Made by a program: the position numbers and the translations under genes
Shown here: in pieces, positions 60,993 through 64,000 of the stretch
Numbering within the stretch: the first letter of the stretch is position 1
Layout of the letters: each line of letters starts with the position of its first letter
Source of the DNA: Fraxinus americana
Lineage: Eukaryota > Streptophyta > Magnoliopsida > Lamiales > Oleaceae
DNA: 64,000 nucleotides
Direction: 5' to 3'
NCBI GenBank assembly: GCA_035079005.1
Contig: CM068706.1
Span: 23,237,272 to 23,301,271 of the forward strand
Notes under the pieces: generated by a model
Seen by the model: only the letters and a program-made list of their open reading frames with translations
Databases searched by the model: none
Told to the model about the DNA's origin: nothing

Positions 60993-63746
60993 GAGTAACG
61001 ACATGTTTATGACACAGTATCGAATTCAGTTCAATCAGATAAAGGTGGTTTTTTTTGTTTATGGTTATGGAGGTACAGGGAAGACCTTTGTATTGAGAAC
61101 TTTATCTGCAGCTTTAATATCAAAGCTGAAATTGTGTTGAATGTGGCGTCAAGCGATAAAGCATTGTTACTTTTGGACTTTGGTAGAACTCCACATTCTA
61201 GATTTGCGATATCGCTAAATCCAAATGAAGATTCCAAGTGCAACATTAAGCAGGGTTGTCCCCTCGCGGAATTGATTGTTAGATGCAAGCTTATAATTTG
61301 GGATGAAGCGCCTATGATGAACAAATATTGTTTTGAGGCTTTGGATAGAAGCATGCGAGACATTTTGAGATTCGACAATTCCACGAGTAACGACATGTTT
61401 ATGACACAGTATTGAATTCAGTTCAATCTGATAAAGGTGGTTTTTTTTTTGTTTATCGTTATGGAGGTACAGGGAAGACCTTTGTATCGAAAACTTTATC
61501 TGCGGCTTTAAGATCAAAGCTGAAATTGTGTTGAATGTGGCGTCAAGCGGTAAAGCATTGTTACTTTTGGACTGTGGTAGAACTCCACATTCAAGATTTG
61601 CGATACCGCTAAACCCAAATGAAGATTCCACGTGCAACATTAAGCATGGTAGTCCTCTCGCGGAATTGATTGTTAGATGCAAGCTTATAATTTGGGATGA
61701 AGCGCCTATGATGAACAAATATTGTTTTGAGGCTTTGGATAGAAGCATGCGAGACATTTTGAGATTCAACAATTCCACGAGTAACGACATGTTTACGACA
61801 CAGTATTGAATTCAGTTCAATCAGATAAAGGTGGTTTTTTTTTTGTTTATGGTTATGGAGGTACATGGAAGACCTTTGTATTGAAAACTATATCTGCAGC
61901 TTTAAGATCAAAGCTGAAATTGTGTTGAATGTGGCGTCAAGCGGTAAAGCATTGTTACTATTGGACTGTGGTAGAACTCCACATTCAAGATTTGCGATAT
62001 CGCCAAATCCAAATGAAGATTCCACGTGCAACATTAAGCAGGGTAGTCTCCTCGCAGAATTGATTGTTAGATGCAAGCTTATAATTTGGGATGAAGCGCC
62101 TATGATGAACAAATATTGTTTTGAGGCTTTGGATAGAAGCATGCGAGACATTTTGAGATTCAACAATTCCACGAGTAACGACATGTTTATGACACAATAT
62201 TGTATTCAGTTCAATCAGATAAAGGTGGTTTTTTTTGTTTATGGTTATGGAGGTACAGGGAAGTCCTTTGTATTGAAAACTTTATCTGCGGCTTTAAGAT
62301 CAAAGCTGAAATTGTGTTGAATGTGGCGTCAAGCGATAAAGCATTGTTACTTTTGGACTGTGGTAGAACTCCACATTCAAGATTTGCGATATCGCCAAAT
62401 CCAAATGAAGATTCCACGTGCAACATTAAGCAGGGTAGTCCTCTCGCGGAATTGATTGTTAGATGCAAGCTTATAATTTGGGATGAAGCGCCTATGATGA
62501 ACAAATATTGTTTTGAGGCTTTGGATAGAAGCATGCGAGACATTTTGAGATTCAACAATTCCACGAGTAACGACATGTTTATGACACAGTATTGAATTCA
62601 GTTCAATCAGATAAAGGTGGTTTTTTTTTGTTTATGGTTATGGAGGTACATGAAAGACTTTTGTATTGAAAACTATATCTGCGGCTTTAAAATCAAAGCA
62701 GAAATTGTGTTGAAGGTGGCGTCAAGCGGTAAAGCATTGTTACTTTTGGACTGTGGTAGAACTTCACATTCAAGATTTGCGATATCGCCAAATCCAAATG
62801 AAGATTCCACGTGCAACATTAAGCAGGGTAGTCCTCTCGCGGAATTGATTGTTAGATGCAAGCTTATAATTTGGGATGAAGCGCCTATGATGAACAAATA
62901 TTGTTTTGAGGCTTTGGATAGAAGCATGCGAGACATTTTGAGATTCAACAATTCCACGAGTAACGACATGTTTATGACACAGTATTGAATTCAGTTCAAT
63001 CAGATAAAGGTGGTGTTTTTTTTTGTTTATGGTTATGGAGGTACGGGGAAGACCTTTGTATTGAAAACTATATCTGCGGCTTGAAGATCAAAGCTGAAAT
63101 TGTGTTGAATGTGGCGTCAAGCGATAAAGCATTGTTACTTTTGGACTGTGGTAGAACTCCACATTCTAGATTTGCGATATCGCTAAATCCAAATGAAGAT
63201 TCCAAGTGCAACATTAAGCAGGGTAGTCCCCTCGCGGAATTGATTGTTAGATGCAAGCTTATAATTTGGGATGAAGCGCCTATGATGAACAAATATTGTT
63301 TTGAGGCTTTGGATAGAAGCATGCGAGACATTTTGAGATTCAACAATTCCACGAGTAACGACATGTTTATGACACAGTATTGAATTCAGTTCAATCAGAT
63401 AAAGGTGGTTTCTTTTTTGTTTATGGTTATGGAGGTACCTGGAAGACCTTTGTGTTGAAAACTTTATCTGCGGCTTTAAGATCAAAGCTGAAATTGTGTT
63501 GAATGTGGCGTCAAGCGGTAAAGCATTGTTACTTTTGGACTGTGGTAGAACTCCACATTCAAGATTTGCGATATCGCCAAATCCAAATGAAGATTCCACG
63601 TGCAACATTGAGCAGGGTAGTCCTCTCGGGGAATTGATTGTTAGATGCAAGCTTATAATTTGGGATGAAGCGCCTATGATGAACAAATATTGTTTTGAGG
63701 CTTTGGATAGAAGAATGCGAGACATTTTGAGATTCAGCAATTCCAC
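60993..63746 (+). repeat. Array units 143-149
   Basis: Regular monomers. Junctions at 61022 (CGA for TGA) and 62202 (TGT for TGA) remove the usual stop. ACAGGGAAGTCC (GTGKS in the Walker frame) occurs at 62253 and 59103. One unit has ACATGAAAGAC (62648). Confidence 0.65.
61865..62320 (+). pseudogene. Permuted open frame: Walker B block of one unit before Walker A of the next
   Basis: Because the junction stop at 62202 is TGT and the next T tract has 8 T, one frame runs from MEDLCIENY through LNVASSGKALLLLDCG and IIWDEAPMMNKYC to the junction, then into VVFFVYGYGGTGKSFVLK. Motif order is therefore reversed relative to any helicase. A shorter case lies at 60880-61140. These are by-products of the tandem layout and have no promoter or start signal that I can see. 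Confidence 0.6.
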
Positions 63747-64000
63747 GAGTAACGACATGTTTATGACACGGTATTGAATTCAGTTCAATCAGATAAAGGT
63801 GGTTTTTTTTTGTTTATGGTTATGGAGGTACATGGAAGACCTTTGTGTTGAAAACTTTATCTGCGACTTTAAGATCAAAGCTGAAATTGTGTTGAATGTG
63901 GCGTCAAGCGATAAAGCATTGTTACTTTTGAATGTGGTAGAACTCCACATTCAAGATTTGCGATATCGCTAAATCCAAATGAAGATTCCACGTGCAACAT
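63747..64000 (+). repeat. Partial last monomer, cut by the window edge
   Basis: The 150th copy runs from the GAGTAACGACATG junction to the CGTGCAACAT block at the window end, about 254 of 393 bases. It has TTGTGTTGAAAAC, TGCGACTTTAAG and TTTTGAATGTGG. The array continues beyond the window. Confidence 0.9.

Larger units (their letters stand above)
5145..64000 (+). repeat. Tandem satellite array, about 393-bp monomer from a Helitron helicase
   Basis: Every monomer reads, in order: GAGTAACGACATG, a GAATTC site, GATAAAGG, a poly-T tract, the Walker A block, LNVASS, RTPHSRFAI, CNIKQ, an AAGCTT site with Walker B (IIWDEAPM), and ILRFNNSTS. I located 150 anchors (G of GAATTC or its variant) from 5174 to 63776, hence 149 complete units and one partial unit. 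Mean length is 393.3 bp; the shortest is 387 (57062-57448) and the longest 401 (9469-9869). All units are head to tail on the + strand, and none is inverted or interrupted by another element. Length differences come mostly from the poly-T tract. The array is still running at 64000. Seen: periodicity, order, orientation. Known: the encoded motifs belong to PIF1/Helitron helicases. Inferred: it behaves as satellite DNA. Confidence 0.97.

Noticed and set aside
5363..63758. Long minus-strand open frames in almost every unit (98-201 codons, MSLLVELLNLKMSRMLLSKASKQY-type; 259 codons at 50198-50977)
   Set aside because: They are the antisense of the helicase fragment. They stay open because the monomer is copied, and they match no family I know. 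No promoter or splice evidence supports them.
5954..63777. The many 93-132-codon plus-strand frames as separate genes
   Set aside because: They are repeated copies of one frameshifted helicase piece with no ATG at a consistent site, variable frame due to the T tract and frequent loss of the Walker A glycine. They are reported as one array.
5145..64000. CRISPR array or bacterial repeat locus
   Set aside because: The repeats are 393 bp, contiguous without spacers and carry eukaryotic transposon helicase text. The flank is plant-like.
5145..64000. rDNA, 5S or tRNA gene cluster
   Set aside because: No rRNA core, no tRNA box A/B pattern and no 5S-like internal promoter was seen. The monomer translates to helicase motifs.
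5145..64000. A functional polyprotein helicase built from repeats
   Set aside because: Frames are closed at nearly every junction, the Walker A frame differs from the Walker B frame, and helicase motifs III-VI are absent.

Overview
The window is non-coding plant nuclear DNA. Evidence for a plant is the LTR-retrotransposon type terminus ending GGGCGTTACA, AT-rich intron-like DNA with GTAAGT/TTGCAG signals, a (TTA)n microsatellite, and remnants of a plant-type Helitron (an RPA-like OB-fold exon and a PIF1-family helicase exon). The species cannot be fixed from the sequence; a dicot is my guess. No intact gene was found on either strand.

Layout. Bases 1-1600 are an LTR-like segment with strong hairpins and 71-bp degenerate repeats. 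It ends exactly where a diverged tandem duplication (1602-2165) begins. Bases 2166-3484 are unrecognised non-coding DNA. A candidate Helitron 5' terminus lies at 3485, followed by AT-rich DNA and a TTA microsatellite. A 50-codon RPA1-like exon at 4501-4650 is broken by an in-frame TAG. The start of a Helitron/PIF1 helicase exon is at 5077.

From 5145 to the window end (about 58.9 kb, 92% of the window) the sequence is one head-to-tail tandem array, a satellite whose monomer is a piece of that helicase exon. I placed the same anchor (the EcoRI-type site in tattGAATTCagttcaatc) at 150 positions from 5174 to 63776. This gives 149 complete monomers plus one partial monomer, mean 393.3 bp, range 387-401. 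Each monomer encodes, in broken frames, the block from QRHVYDT through Walker A (GYGGTGKT) and Walker B (IIWDEAPM) to RFNNSTSNDM. The monomer is bounded by a 13-bp imperfect direct repeat, GAGYAACGACATG. In the parental gene the left copy reads EQRHV and the right copy reads SNDM, in different frames. This suggests the array began as a microhomology-mediated duplication inside the helicase exon.

The array is organised at several scales. There are dimeric, trimeric, 5-unit and 8-unit higher-order repeats between 6.7 and 30 kb. A marked subfamily is confined to 13.4-29.2 kb, with unit spacings 5,3,3,7,7,3,5,3,3. A two-unit module recurs at 5.9, 29.6, 30.8 and 42.9 kb. Copies resembling the two left-edge units recur at 17.8-19.3 and 20.9-21.7 kb. 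The part right of 31 kb is more mixed and holds an indel-rich zone. Many monomers keep a 131-codon open frame on the + strand and long antisense frames. These follow from copying rather than function: Walker A is out of frame in them, the poly-T length varies, and many units carry GTWKT in place of GTGKT. The right end of the array and the 3' end of the Helitron lie outside the window.
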